Below, piece by piece: positions 27,781 through 35,991 of a stretch of 64,000 nt of DNA. Origin of the DNA: Streptomyces sp. NBC_01445. GTDB taxonomy: Bacteria > Actinomycetota > Actinomycetes > Streptomycetales > Streptomycetaceae. A program made the position numbers and the translations under genes. Numbering within the stretch: position 1 is the first letter of the stretch; every line of letters begins with the position of its first letter. The notes beneath the pieces are model-generated. The model did not search any database. It was not told where the DNA came from and saw nothing but the letters and a program-made list of their open reading frames with translations. The stretch is taken from positions 8,897,001 through 8,961,000 of the forward strand of contig NZ_CP109485.1 of NCBI RefSeq assembly GCF_035918235.1. The letters run 5' to 3'.

Positions 27781-27917
27781 GCGCCGCCACGCGAACATCC
27801 GGTTACGACGTCGTCGTCCTGGGCGGAGGAGTCGCCGGCAGCGTGTTGGCCGCGCGCCTCAGCGAAGACCCAGCCCGCACGGTCTGCCTGGTGGAGGCGG
27901 GCCCCGACTACGGCCCC
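27777..27917 (+). pseudogene. GMC oxidoreductase, N-terminal 47 codons only
   Basis: The frame begins [22 protein letters not shown] and continues to [11 protein letters not shown], the FAD-binding start of GMC (choline/glucose dehydrogenase-like) oxidoreductases. Full-length members have 500 or more residues. After 27917 the reading frame passes directly into unrelated sequence derived from an ABC ATPase gene, so a deletion removed the remainder. Confidence 0.75.
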
Positions 27918-27986
27918 ATGTGGCGCATGTGGCCTCGCATGCTTTGCCGCGCAGGTACTCGGGGGGCTGGTCTTCGAAAAGGGCGC

Positions 27987-28328
27987 GCCAGCGCGTCGCC
28001 ATTGCCCGGGCACTCGTGCCGCAACCCGCCGTCCTAGTCCTCGACGAAGCGGTGTCCGCCCTCGACGTCTCGGTCCAGGCGCAGGTGCTCGGCTGCTCGC
28101 GGATCTGCGCGAACAGCTCGCCGTCTCCTATGTGTTCGTCACCCACGACCTGGCCGTCGCGCAGCAGATCACCGACGAGGTTCTGGTCATGCACCGCGGC
28201 CGCGTCGTCGAGCAGGGCCCACGGACCGAATCCTGTCGACCCCCGAACACCCCTACACGCGCGGGTTGTTGGATGCAGTGCCGCGTGCGGGGTGGCGGCC
28301 GGGAGGCGCCGCTGCCAGTCCACTCTGA
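27987..28328 (+). pseudogene. Peptide-type ABC transporter ATPase, C-terminal remnant
   Basis: The segment reads [35 protein letters not shown] in one frame, then FVTHDLAVAQQITDEVLVMHRGRVVEQG in a second, and LSTPEHPYTRGLLDAV-like sequence in a third up to a TGA at 28326. These are the post-signature, Walker B and D-loop regions and the tail of an OppD/OppF-type ATPase. The Walker A half is missing and at least two frameshifts are present, so it is dead. Confidence 0.78.
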
Positions 28329-28371
28329 GGCCGCCTCCCTTGTCTGGACTCTTTGGGGGTGTCGGCCGGAA

Positions 28372-28668
28372 AGGACGTACAAGCGGCGGCTCAAGGAGAT
28401 CAAGGAGGTCGAGGAACTGCCGGAGGGGGTGCAGGAGATGCTGCGCCGGGCGTACGACATCGGCCTTCGCATCAACTCGGAGCTGGGGACGGAGGAACGA
28501 CGGGAGTCGCAGGCGAAGCGGTACGCCCGGATCAAGCGGATCCGGCGGATCCAGGCGGAGATGATGTCGGCGGCGCGGCACGAGGTGCTCTCCGCGCGCA
28601 GCGAACCGGGCGCCGACCCGGAGGTCGTCGACCGGGTGCTGCGGCAGTTGGATGTGCGGAGCCTTCGG
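28372..28668 (+). pseudogene. C-terminal cytoplasmic tail of a CPA1-type Na+/H+ antiporter (fragment)
   Basis: A charged helical stretch (LKEIKEVEELPEGVQEML, YARIKRIRRIQAEMM, EVLSARSEPGADPEVVDRVL) resembles the soluble tail of streptomycete NhaP-like antiporters. No membrane segments precede it. It directly follows the ABC ATPase relic and abuts the MscS gene tail to tail. The assignment rests on remembered similarity of the tail and could be wrong. Confidence 0.45.
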
Positions 28669-28680
28669 TGCAGCCGATCG

Positions 28681-29790
28681 TCAGCCCCGGCCGATGCGCG
28701 GCGCGCGGCCGTTGCGTTCGATCACGTGGTCCGGGAGGGCGGAGGCCGCCTCGTCGGAGGCGATCAGGGCAGTCGCCGTGTTGATGCGGGGCAGCGCGTA
28801 GGGGTGCTGCTCGGCCAGCCAGCGGACCAGCTGTTCACGGACCGTGACCCGCACCGTCCAGATGTCGTCCGCGTCCTTGGCCGTGACCAGGGCGCGGACC
28901 TCGATCGTGCTGGGGGTGGTGTCGGTGACGGCCAGGCCCCAGTCGCGGCCGTCCCAGGCGGCGCACTCGCGCAGGATGTCGTGCAGTCGCTCGCGCATCT
29001 GCGGGACCGGCGCGCTGTGGTCGAGGTGGAAGAAGACGGTGCCGGTCATCTGGGCGCCGCCGCGCGACCAATTCTCGAACGGCTTCGACGTGAAGTACGA
29101 CACCGGCATCGTGATCCGGCGCTCGTCCCAGGTGCGTACAGCGAGGAAGGTGAGCGTGATCTCCTCGACGGTGCCCCATTCGCCGTCCACGACGACCGTG
29201 TCGCCGATCCGCACCATGTCGCCGAACGCGATCTGCAGTCCCGCGAAGAGGTTGCCGAGCGTGGACTGGGCGGCGACACCGGCGACGATGCCGAGGACAC
29301 CGGCGGAGGCGAGCAGCGAGGCGCCCGCGGTCCGGAACGCGGGGAACGTCAAGAGCATCGCGGCCACCGCCACCACGCCGACGATCGCGATCACGACCCG
29401 CTGGATCAGCGTGACCTGGGTGCGCACACGGCGGACCCGGGCCGGATCGCGATGGGCGGTGGCATAACGGGCGTAGGACGACTCGACGATCGCGGCCGCG
29501 ATCCGCACGACGAGCCAGGCGGTCGCACCGATGAGGACGAGACTGAGGGTCTGTCCGATCCCCGCGGTGTGATCCTCGGCGATCTTCGCCTGGTCGTACG
29601 ACCCTCTCAACAGGGCCGTGCAGAGCACGAATTGGAGGGGCAGTCGGCAGCGGCGCAGCAGTCCCCACAGCGGGGTCTCGTGATGCCGGCGGTCGGCGCG
29701 CTGCAGCAGACGGTCGACGGCCCACCCCACCAGCAGGGTAAGCACGAGCGAGCCACCGACGACGATCAGTGGGCGCAGTACGTTCTCCAT
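28681..29790 (-). CDS. Small-conductance mechanosensitive channel (MscS family)
   Basis: The 369-residue membrane protein has three hydrophobic segments near residues 6-24, 78-100 and 128-150. These are followed by the pore helix and beta domain typical of MscS (GVLGIVAGVAAQSTLGNLFAGLQIAF, then DMVRIGDTVVVDGEWGTVEEITLTF). The C-terminal ~120 residues form the alpha/beta cytoplasmic cage (ERRITMPVSYFTSKPFENWSR). Such channels release solutes on osmotic downshock. It appears intact and stands alone between two decayed zones. Confidence 0.92.
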   Translation of the reverse strand: MENVLRPLIVVGGSLVLTLLVGWAVDRLLQRADRRHHETPLWGLLRRCRLPLQFVLCTALLRGSYDQAKIAEDHTAGIGQTLSLVLIGATAWLVVRIAAAIVESSYARYATAHRDPARVRRVRTQVTLIQRVVIAIVGVVAVAAMLLTFPAFRTAGASLLASAGVLGIVAGVAAQSTLGNLFAGLQIAFGDMVRIGDTVVVDGEWGTVEEITLTFLAVRTWDERRITMPVSYFTSKPFENWSRGGAQMTGTVFFHLDHSAPVPQMRERLHDILRECAAWDGRDWGLAVTDTTPSTIEVRALVTAKDADDIWTVRVTVREQLVRWLAEQHPYALPRINTATALIASDEAASALPDHVIERNGRAPRIGRG

Positions 29791-30080
29791 GACTCGACGC
29801 TAACCGGGATCGGCCACCTCTAACCTGTGATGTTCCTGGCGCCATGGAGCGCACGAACATCATGCTCCACTCGACGTACGGCCCGAGGCCGCCGTGGAGG
29901 CCGCCGCCGACCGGTGCGTGCCGCCGGGCACACGGCGTGGACCCCGGATCTCTTCGAGGGTCGCACCTTCGACAGCGTCGAGGAGAGCAGCGCGTATCGG
30001 GAGAGACCGGCAAGGACGAGCTGCTCAAGCGGGCCGTGCTCGCCGCCGCCCCCTACTCCGAGCGGTGCCTGGTGCAAGAG

Positions 30081-30185
30081 CTCCTTGCGGTCGCCGTTCT
30101 CGAGCTTGCTGACCTTCGACTTGTGCCAGCCGAGCTGTTGGGCGAGTTGCTCGCCGGTGAGCCGGCCAGCGGGGCGGCGCAGTCT
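30081..30185 (-). pseudogene. XRE-type helix-turn-helix fragment
   Basis: The minus strand encodes LRRPAGRLTGEQLAQQLGWHKSKVSKLENG, the DNA-binding start of an actinobacterial XRE regulator of the kind that carries DUF5753. No further domain follows. It lies behind the MmyB-like fragment in a different frame. The rest of 29791-30080 shows nothing I recognise. Confidence 0.55.
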
Positions 30186-30213
30186 CGTTCCCGCAGTCGT
30201 ACCCCGAGGGCCA

Positions 30214-30558
30214 GAGTGTCTCCAGGACCGACGGACGGACGTCGCGGCGCGGTGGTGCGGGCCGGGTGTGAGCGGAACATTCGCCACCAGTGATCTTCGC
30301 GAGATACCGCAGGTGGTTGCGTTCCGACGGGTCGAGGCTGAGCGCATCGGCCAGCGCGTTCACCACCGCCACCGAAGGATTACGGTCACGGCCCTGTTCG
30401 ATGCGGGTCAGGTATTCGACGCTGATGCCGGCCCGCGCGGCGAGATCCAGGCGTCGTAGACCCGGTGACCGGCGGCGGCCGCGATCCGGTAGACCCAGCG
30501 ACTCCGGCTGGGTGCTGTCGCGCTTGGCCCGGATGAAGTCCCCTAACGGCGTACCCAT
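30214..30558 (-). pseudogene. MmyB-like XRE regulator, truncated
   Basis: From the ATG at 30558 the first ~115 residues (LGDFIRAKRDSTQPESLGL, RRLDLAARAGISVEYLTRIEQGRDRNPSVAVVNALADAL) match the helix-turn-helix half of MmyB-like regulators. The frame then runs into unrelated, out-of-frame sequence where the C-terminal MmyB ligand-binding domain should be. Such regulators usually face a gene for an oxidoreductase, as here with the FMN reductase. A shortened protein carrying only the DNA-binding domain could still be made. Confidence 0.7.
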
Positions 30559-30670
30559 GTTGGGAGCATACGGTGCTGCCTGCTGATCGCGGAGTGCTCA
30601 GACTGGCCCAGTGGGGGCCAGCCTGAACACGGTCTGGCTGGAGCCACGGCGCGGGCTGATCGTGGTGGGC

Positions 30671-31267
30671 ATGGAAAAGAACAGGCACAAGCTGGTGATC
30701 ATCGTCGGAAGCGTCCGGGATGGACGGTTCGGCCCCGTTGTGGCCTCGTGGGTCGTCGAACAGGCAGGCGTTCACGGTGGTTTCGATGTGGAAGTCGTCG
30801 ATCTGGCCGAGATCGACATCCCGTTGGCGCTGCCTGCGGCATCGCCGAAGTTCGCCGGCGACGACTACCCCCGTCCGGCCGGGATGGCGGCACTGACGTC
30901 GGCTCTGGAGAACGCTGACGCGTTCATCGTGGTCACACCGGAGTACAACCACAGCTATCCCGCGTCGTTGAAGGCGGCCATCGACTGGCATTTCACCCAG
31001 TGGACGGCCAAGCCCGTCGCCTTCGTCAGCTACGGTGGTGCAGCAGGTGGTCGGCACGCGGTGCTGCACCTGGAGAACGTGCTGACCGAGTTGCACGCGG
31101 TGACGATTCGCGATGGTCTGCCCTTTCCGAACTACTTCACGGCGTGGCAGGACGGCCGTCCCCTCGCCCCTGAGGCCCCCGGGTACGCCAAGGCGCTGCT
31201 CGACCAGTTGGCCTGGTGGGCTGCCGCGCTCCGGTCTGCGCGCAACGCCGCTCCGTACCCGGCGTGA
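30671..31267 (+). CDS. NADPH-dependent FMN reductase-family protein
   Basis: The 198-residue flavodoxin-fold protein begins KLVIIVGSVRDGRFGPVVASWVV and contains the flavin-binding motif FIVVTPEYNHSYPASLKAAIDW and the loop FVSYGGAAGGRHAV, all classic for the NADPH-dependent FMN reductase family. I prefer the ATG at 30671, just before the first strand, although its ribosome site is weak; the frame stays open to 30611. It is divergent from the MmyB-like regulator fragment and is followed 11 bases later by an aldo-keto reductase stump. Confidence 0.88.
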   Translation: MEKNRHKLVIIVGSVRDGRFGPVVASWVVEQAGVHGGFDVEVVDLAEIDIPLALPAASPKFAGDDYPRPAGMAALTSALENADAFIVVTPEYNHSYPASLKAAIDWHFTQWTAKPVAFVSYGGAAGGRHAVLHLENVLTELHAVTIRDGLPFPNYFTAWQDGRPLAPEAPGYAKALLDQLAWWAAALRSARNAAPYPA

Positions 31268-31278
31268 GCGTGGCGACG

Positions 31279-31390
31279 ATGGAGTACCTCCCGCTCGGGC
31301 GCACCGATCTGCTGGTCAGCAGGCTCGCGCTCGGCTGTATGGGATTCGCGGATCCGGCGCAAGGAGTCAACACCTGGGCCCTGGACGAGC
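31279..31390 (+). pseudogene. Aldo-keto reductase, N-terminal fragment
   Basis: Starting at the ATG at 31279 the sequence MEYLPLGRTDLLVSRLALGCMGF is the first strand and loop of aldo-keto reductases. After NTWALDE the similarity stops and a different reading frame encoding a coiled-coil protein begins exactly at 31391. Full-length relatives have ~300 residues. Confidence 0.7.
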
Positions 31391-31771
31391 CTGCGGCAGC
31401 AAGAGCGCGAGATCGCCGTGCAGGCCGAGGCCACGCGGGGACGCATCGCGGAACTCACCGCACAACTGGAGGAGTTCGACCGGGTCGCCGAGGAGGTCCG
31501 CATCACCCGCAAGACCCTGCAGGCGCTGCCTGATCCGTCCCCGCCGACGCCGCCGGCCGCGAAGCTGCCGGACCATCCGGCCTACCGGCAGATCATGGCG
31601 GTGTCCGCCGCGGCCGACGCCCCGCTGCGGGCACGGGCGGTCTGCGAGGCGATGGATCTGGAGATCGCACCCAGCAACGTCAACAACGTCCGGCTGAAGC
31701 TCAAGCGGCTGGTCGAACGCGGGATCCTGATCGAGACCGAGCAGGGGTTGTTCACCCAGCCACGGCCATAG
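31391..31771 (+). CDS. Coiled-coil plus winged-helix-like protein, start lost in a fusion scar
   Basis: This frame reads about 127 residues: a heptad-patterned coiled coil (EREIAVQAEATRGRIAELTAQLEEFDRVAEEVRITRKTL), a proline-rich linker, and a C-terminal winged-helix-like domain (AYRQIMAVSAAADAPLRARAVCEAM, NNVRLKLKRLVERGILIETEQGLF). Proteins of this build are common in streptomycetes and often lie near insertion elements; their role is unknown to me. The first codons appear to have been replaced by the aldo-keto reductase fragment. An internal ATG at 31418 could serve as a start, so it may or may not be expressed. Confidence 0.55.
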   Translation: MRQQEREIAVQAEATRGRIAELTAQLEEFDRVAEEVRITRKTLQALPDPSPPTPPAAKLPDHPAYRQIMAVSAAADAPLRARAVCEAMDLEIAPSNVNNVRLKLKRLVERGILIETEQGLFTQPRP

Positions 31772-31848
31772 CCACCCGGAGAGGCCACCACCAGCCCGAC
31801 AACCCCAGCCGCAAGCGCGAAACAGGCAGCACGTCACTTACCGCCCTC

Positions 31849-32301
31849 TCAGGCTGGGCGTTCGGTGGTGAGGGTGATGCGGCCGTCTGTCCAGGCTGGT
31901 AGGCGCTGGGCGAGTTTCCTTAGGGACGGGCCTCGTACGTGGTGCAGGTGCACCACGAGTTTCGTGCCGAACAGCGCCTGGAAGTGGACTCCGAGGCCCC
32001 GCCCGGTGCCGGTGAATAGTTCGTTGGCCGGGACGTCGGGCTCCGGTGGTTCGTTGAGCCGGTACACGCACAGAGCCTGACGGTCCGGGACCGGTCCGGG
32101 GAGGACGGCGACCGCGCGGACCGCCGGCCAGCCCAGTTTGATCACGGGAACGTATCCGTACGCCTGGTGGTACGCGACTCCGCCGGGATGGAAACGGACG
32201 GCCGGGTCGTCAGGGCGACTCGGCGCGGGCCCGCCCGTATACGCGCGGACCGTGGTCAGCAGCGTGCTTCCCGGCCGATAGAACAGCGACTCGTCGCCCA
32301 C
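31849..32301 (-). CDS. Hypothetical protein, 150 residues
   Basis: The predicted product runs from MGDESLFYRPGSTLLTTVRAYTGGPAPSRPDDPAV to a C-terminus with several beta-strand-like segments (LGVHFQALFGTKLVVHLHHV). No signal peptide, membrane helix or recognised motif is visible. It is not overlapped by a better candidate and its codon usage fits a real gene, but I cannot assign a family. It points away from the TetR gene at 32.7 kb. Confidence 0.5.
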   Translation of the reverse strand: MGDESLFYRPGSTLLTTVRAYTGGPAPSRPDDPAVRFHPGGVAYHQAYGYVPVIKLGWPAVRAVAVLPGPVPDRQALCVYRLNEPPEPDVPANELFTGTGRGLGVHFQALFGTKLVVHLHHVRGPSLRKLAQRLPAWTDGRITLTTERPA

Positions 32302-32658
32302 CGCGCGGCTCCTTCGCAGGCTCGTCCGTCGAGTCTCGCTAGTTTCCCAGTTTTTCCCATTGCTTGACGTGTGTGCAGCTGTCTAGTCCGAAACCCTCGG
32401 CAGAGGCTTTGGTCGCCAGTGCTGCTTTCTGAACGATGCCCACGACCCCCACCCGCCGGAACGCCACACTGCTACACATTCAGGCGACGACAAACTATCT
32501 ACTCACTCACATACCGCCCTCTCACATGCGGCGGCTGCAGGCGAGAATGGCGCACATCGACGGGCCGGAAGAGCGGTCGATTCCCGCTTCTGCCAAAATC
32601 GGACGTTACGCTTGGCCTCTGCGCCGCCACCCTGCAATACAGATCTACCGAGGATGTC
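32302..32658. other. Intergenic stretch upstream of a tetR gene
   Basis: These 357 bases are less GC-rich than the surroundings (for example CGACAAACTATCTACTCACT around 32487). They contain no recognisable gene. They must hold the promoter of the tetR gene at 32659, but no convincing -35/-10 pair was found. Confidence 0.5.
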
Positions 32659-33312
32659 GTGACCAAGCCCGTGGCCCGCGCGTCTCAGCGCCGCAATGCA
32701 CGATCCAACCGGGCGCGCATCCTGGACACGGCCCGCCAGGAGCTCGGCCGGAACCCGAACATCACGATGGAGGAACTCGCGAGAGCCGCCGGTGTCGTGC
32801 GGCGAACGCTCTTTGGGCATTTTGCCGGGCGGGAAGCCCTGCTGGCCGCGCTCGCCGACGAGGCGTCCGCAGCGCTGCGGGAGGCGGCGGAGGACGCGGT
32901 GGGGCTGGATGAGCCGGCTGAGCGGGCCCTGGCGCGGCTGTTCCTTGCGATGTGGCCCGTCGGAGACAGGTACCGGATGCTCTTGGCGCTGGCTCGCAGC
33001 CACTTGGGAGCCGAACGCATAACGGGGATCCTTGCTCCGATCCGAGACGCGGCGACGGACATTTTGGAAAAGGGACAGCGGGAGGGAGTTTTCCATTCCC
33101 ACCTGCCACCCGTGGCGCTCAGCGCCGGACTGGAAGCGCTGACGGTCGCCTTGCTGGAGAGCGTTAATGACGGGGTACTAAATGATGATGTCGTCCCTCT
33201 CGTCATCGCCACCCTGATCGCTGCCGGAGTGCCGGAGAAACGTGCGAGTGACGTGGTCGTGGACGTCTCTTCCGTGATCAATGCCAAGCCAGGCTTCGGT
33301 GATGGCACCTGA
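32659..33312 (+). CDS. TetR-family regulator
   Basis: The 217-residue protein has an N-terminal helix-turn-helix (ARILDTARQELGRNPNITMEELARAAGVVRRTLFGHFAGREALLAAL) and a helical C-terminal half ending near SSVINAKPGFGDGT. I take the GTG at 32659 because it follows ACCGAGG by a good distance and the homology begins there; the frame is open far upstream without matches. It converges with the phosphatase gene at 33482, so its target is not evident. Confidence 0.85.
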   Translation: MTKPVARASQRRNARSNRARILDTARQELGRNPNITMEELARAAGVVRRTLFGHFAGREALLAALADEASAALREAAEDAVGLDEPAERALARLFLAMWPVGDRYRMLLALARSHLGAERITGILAPIRDAATDILEKGQREGVFHSHLPPVALSAGLEALTVALLESVNDGVLNDDVVPLVIATLIAAGVPEKRASDVVVDVSSVINAKPGFGDGT

Positions 33313-33481
33313 TCCCGGTCGCTGCGCCTCCATCGATCCGAGCCGCGCCGTGGCCACGAGGTGGGGGTCTGCTCCTGCTCGCAGGCTCCCGCCTCGGGTA
33401 GGAGCTGTCATGGCACACCGGGTCGAGAGACATCAGAGCTGTGGGTGCCTCTGCCCCGACCCACTTCGGTGAGCCGTAGCT

Positions 33482-35911
33482 TCAGGGGAAATTCTGGATG
33501 ACTTGCTCAGACCAGATCGTCTTTCCGTTCTGGCCATGGCGGCAGCCCCATCGTCCGCCGAGTCGAGCGACGAGAAACAGGCCGCGTCCTCCCTCGTCGG
33601 TTGTGCGGGCACGCCGCAGGCGGGGTTGGGTGCTGCTGGAGTCGGTGACCTCGCATACGAGGACGTCATGGCGAATCAGACGGAGGTCCATCGGCGGACG
33701 CCCATAGCGGATGGCGTTGGTAACCAGTTCGCTGACGATGAGTTGGGTGGTGAAGAGGAGGTCGTCCAGGCCCCACATGGTGAGTTGGCGGGTTATCCAC
33801 TCTCGAGTCTTGGAGACGGCGGCCGGATCGGCCGGGATCTCCCAGTGAGCGGTGTCCGCCGCTGGGATGGCGCGGGTGCGGGCCAGGAGCAGAGTCGCGT
33901 CGTCGCGCGGCGCTTGGTCTGTCAGGTCGGCGAGGAGAGCCCCGCCGGTTTCGTCCAGCGCGCGATCCGGACGGCATGACGCGGCGAGGGCATCCGTCAG
34001 GCGCCGCAGGCCTTGGTCGATGTCGCGGTCGCGCTGTTCGACCAGGCCGTCGGTGTAGAGGGCGAGCACGCTGCCCGGCTCGACGTGGATCACGGTGGTC
34101 TCGTATGGCATGCCGCAGACGGCGAGCGGTGGCCCCGGGGAGATCGCGACGACTTCGGCGGTCCCGTCGGGCCGGACCAGGACGGGTGGCGGGTGCCCGG
34201 CACTGGCTATGGCACATCGTTGGGTGACCGGGTCGTAGACCGCGTACAGGCATGTGCCGCCGATGATGTCGTGGTCGCCGGCTGGGGCTTCGGCCGCGAG
34301 GCGCTGGACCAGGTCCGCGAGCCGGGTGAGCAGCTCGTCCGGTTCGAGTTCCAGGTCCGCGAGCGTCTGGATGGCGGCGCGCAGGCGGCCCATGGTGGCG
34401 CTTGCGGGCATGCCGTGGCCGACGACGTCTCCGGCGACAAGTGCCAGCCGGAGAGAGGGCAGAGCGATGGCGTCGTACCAATCGCCGCTGATTTCGGCTC
34501 CGCCGCCTGCGGGCAGGTAGGCGCTGGCGGTCTCGGCTGCAGGACTGTCGGTCGTGGCCGGGGGAAGGAGGCGCTGCTGCAGCACTACGGCCGCCCTGTG
34601 CTCGCGCGTGTAACGGCGGGCGTTGTCGATGGCGAGCGCACCCCGTGAGGCGATCTGTCTCATGAGATCCGCCTCGTCCTCGGTGAAGGGGTCGGATCGG
34701 CCGCATCGCCAGGCCGATATGGCGCCGAGCGTGAGCCCGCGGGCATGCAACGGTGCCACCATCACCGAATGGGCGTCCTTCGGGACGAGATACTCGACCA
34801 GCTGTGGGTCGCTGACCATGGCGATGTAGTCGTCACGGCCGAAGACGACTGTGTCGCCGTGTCGGAAGCTGCGCAGGAGGGGGTGGTCGGGAAGGGGCGG
34901 GACGGGGTCGCCGCGCTTGATGTCGGCCGGCCACACTGCGGTGGTCGGCGCAAGGGCCGCGTTGCCCATGTCTCCACCGCCCAGCTGCTTCGAGGGTTCT
35001 TCCCCGTTGAAAACGGGGTGCGCAAGGTCGACTGCGGCGAGATCCGCGAACGCAGGTGCGAGAACGTTCGCAAGGTCCTGCGCAGTGCGCACGACATCCA
35101 GGGATCCTCCTACTCGCTCGGCCACCTCGCGGGCGAGATCCAGATTACGAAGGGCACGCATCTGGTCGGCGTTGTCCATGTAGAGGGCTGCGACCCCCGT
35201 GGGGCGTCCTCGCGCGTCCTCCAGACGGAAGGCGGACAGCGACAGCGCGTGCTGCCGCGCTGGATCGTGCCGCCAGCTCACTTGCTGGTTCTTGCGGATC
35301 ACTGGGGCACCTGTCTCGAGTACCTGGCGCAGTACTGCCTCGAGGTTCTCGGCGTCCTTGGCGCACAGTACGTCGCTCAGCCGAGCGCCCGGCTGTACTG
35401 GACAGCCGTCGAGAGGGCCCGGCGTGGCGTTCGTTTGCACAGTGGTGAGATCCGTGTCGTGCACAGCGATCGTGATCCGGTTCTGTGCGGACAGTGCACG
35501 CAGGAGCGCTGCGCCCTGCTCGTGGTCGGCGACGTGGTGTGTGGGAGCCGCCAGGACGAGGACCTCCGCCGAGCCCACTTTTGTGGTCCGGAAGGTGACA
35601 TCGACGGTGTCGCCGCACTGGTGCCACAGCCGTACCCGGCCGGACGCCGGCATCTCCGTGGTGTCGCGCAGGTCGTCCGGGAGGTTGGCCACCAGTTCCT
35701 GCGCGGGGCGGCCACAGACCTCCTCGGCGCGGAACCCCGTCAGGTCCTCTGCTGCCTTGGTCCACCGCAGCACCGCGCCTCGATTGTCGAGGACGGCGGC
35801 TGCCGGACCGTCGCAGGCGTACAACCTGCCGCTGGGACCGGAACCGGAGACGCCCGTCGATCCTTGGGAGGCGCCTGCCGAGTATGCGTTCTTGACACTC
35901 TCTGTATTCAT
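33482..35911 (-). CDS. PAS-GAF-PP2C phosphatase with C-terminal anti-sigma-type ATPase domain (1)
   Basis: This 809-residue regulator has a PAS domain (~30-110, AAVLDNRGAVLRWTKAAEDLTG), a second sensor-like stretch (~155-270), a GAF domain (~285-430) and a SpoIIE/RsbU PP2C phosphatase (~460-665). The phosphatase has GDWYDAI, LVAGDVVGHGM and LALYTDGLVEQRD acidic residues. A HATPase_c domain of the RsbW/SpoIIAB type closes it (~690-805, ELVTNAIRYG, TDEGGRGLFLVARL). In streptomycetes such fusions are thought to tune sigma-factor partner switching. The ATG at 35911 follows GAAAGAAG. It lies 80 bases after a close relative on the same strand. Confidence 0.9.
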   Translation of the reverse strand: MNTESVKNAYSAGASQGSTGVSGSGPSGRLYACDGPAAAVLDNRGAVLRWTKAAEDLTGFRAEEVCGRPAQELVANLPDDLRDTTEMPASGRVRLWHQCGDTVDVTFRTTKVGSAEVLVLAAPTHHVADHEQGAALLRALSAQNRITIAVHDTDLTTVQTNATPGPLDGCPVQPGARLSDVLCAKDAENLEAVLRQVLETGAPVIRKNQQVSWRHDPARQHALSLSAFRLEDARGRPTGVAALYMDNADQMRALRNLDLAREVAERVGGSLDVVRTAQDLANVLAPAFADLAAVDLAHPVFNGEEPSKQLGGGDMGNAALAPTTAVWPADIKRGDPVPPLPDHPLLRSFRHGDTVVFGRDDYIAMVSDPQLVEYLVPKDAHSVMVAPLHARGLTLGAISAWRCGRSDPFTEDEADLMRQIASRGALAIDNARRYTREHRAAVVLQQRLLPPATTDSPAAETASAYLPAGGGAEISGDWYDAIALPSLRLALVAGDVVGHGMPASATMGRLRAAIQTLADLELEPDELLTRLADLVQRLAAEAPAGDHDIIGGTCLYAVYDPVTQRCAIASAGHPPPVLVRPDGTAEVVAISPGPPLAVCGMPYETTVIHVEPGSVLALYTDGLVEQRDRDIDQGLRRLTDALAASCRPDRALDETGGALLADLTDQAPRDDATLLLARTRAIPAADTAHWEIPADPAAVSKTREWITRQLTMWGLDDLLFTTQLIVSELVTNAIRYGRPPMDLRLIRHDVLVCEVTDSSSTQPRLRRARTTDEGGRGLFLVARLGGRWGCRHGQNGKTIWSEQVIQNFP

Positions 35912-35991
35912 CTTTGGGCTTCTTTCCGAGATCCTGGGGCTCGAGAGATCGGCCCGCTGTGGCGGCCGTCGGCCGCCTGGTCGGCAGCGCG

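Noticed and set aside
32364..32383. TTGACG and TAGTCC as a promoter for the tetR at 32659
   Set aside because: The gap is only 14 bases and the distance to the start is nearly 280 bases.
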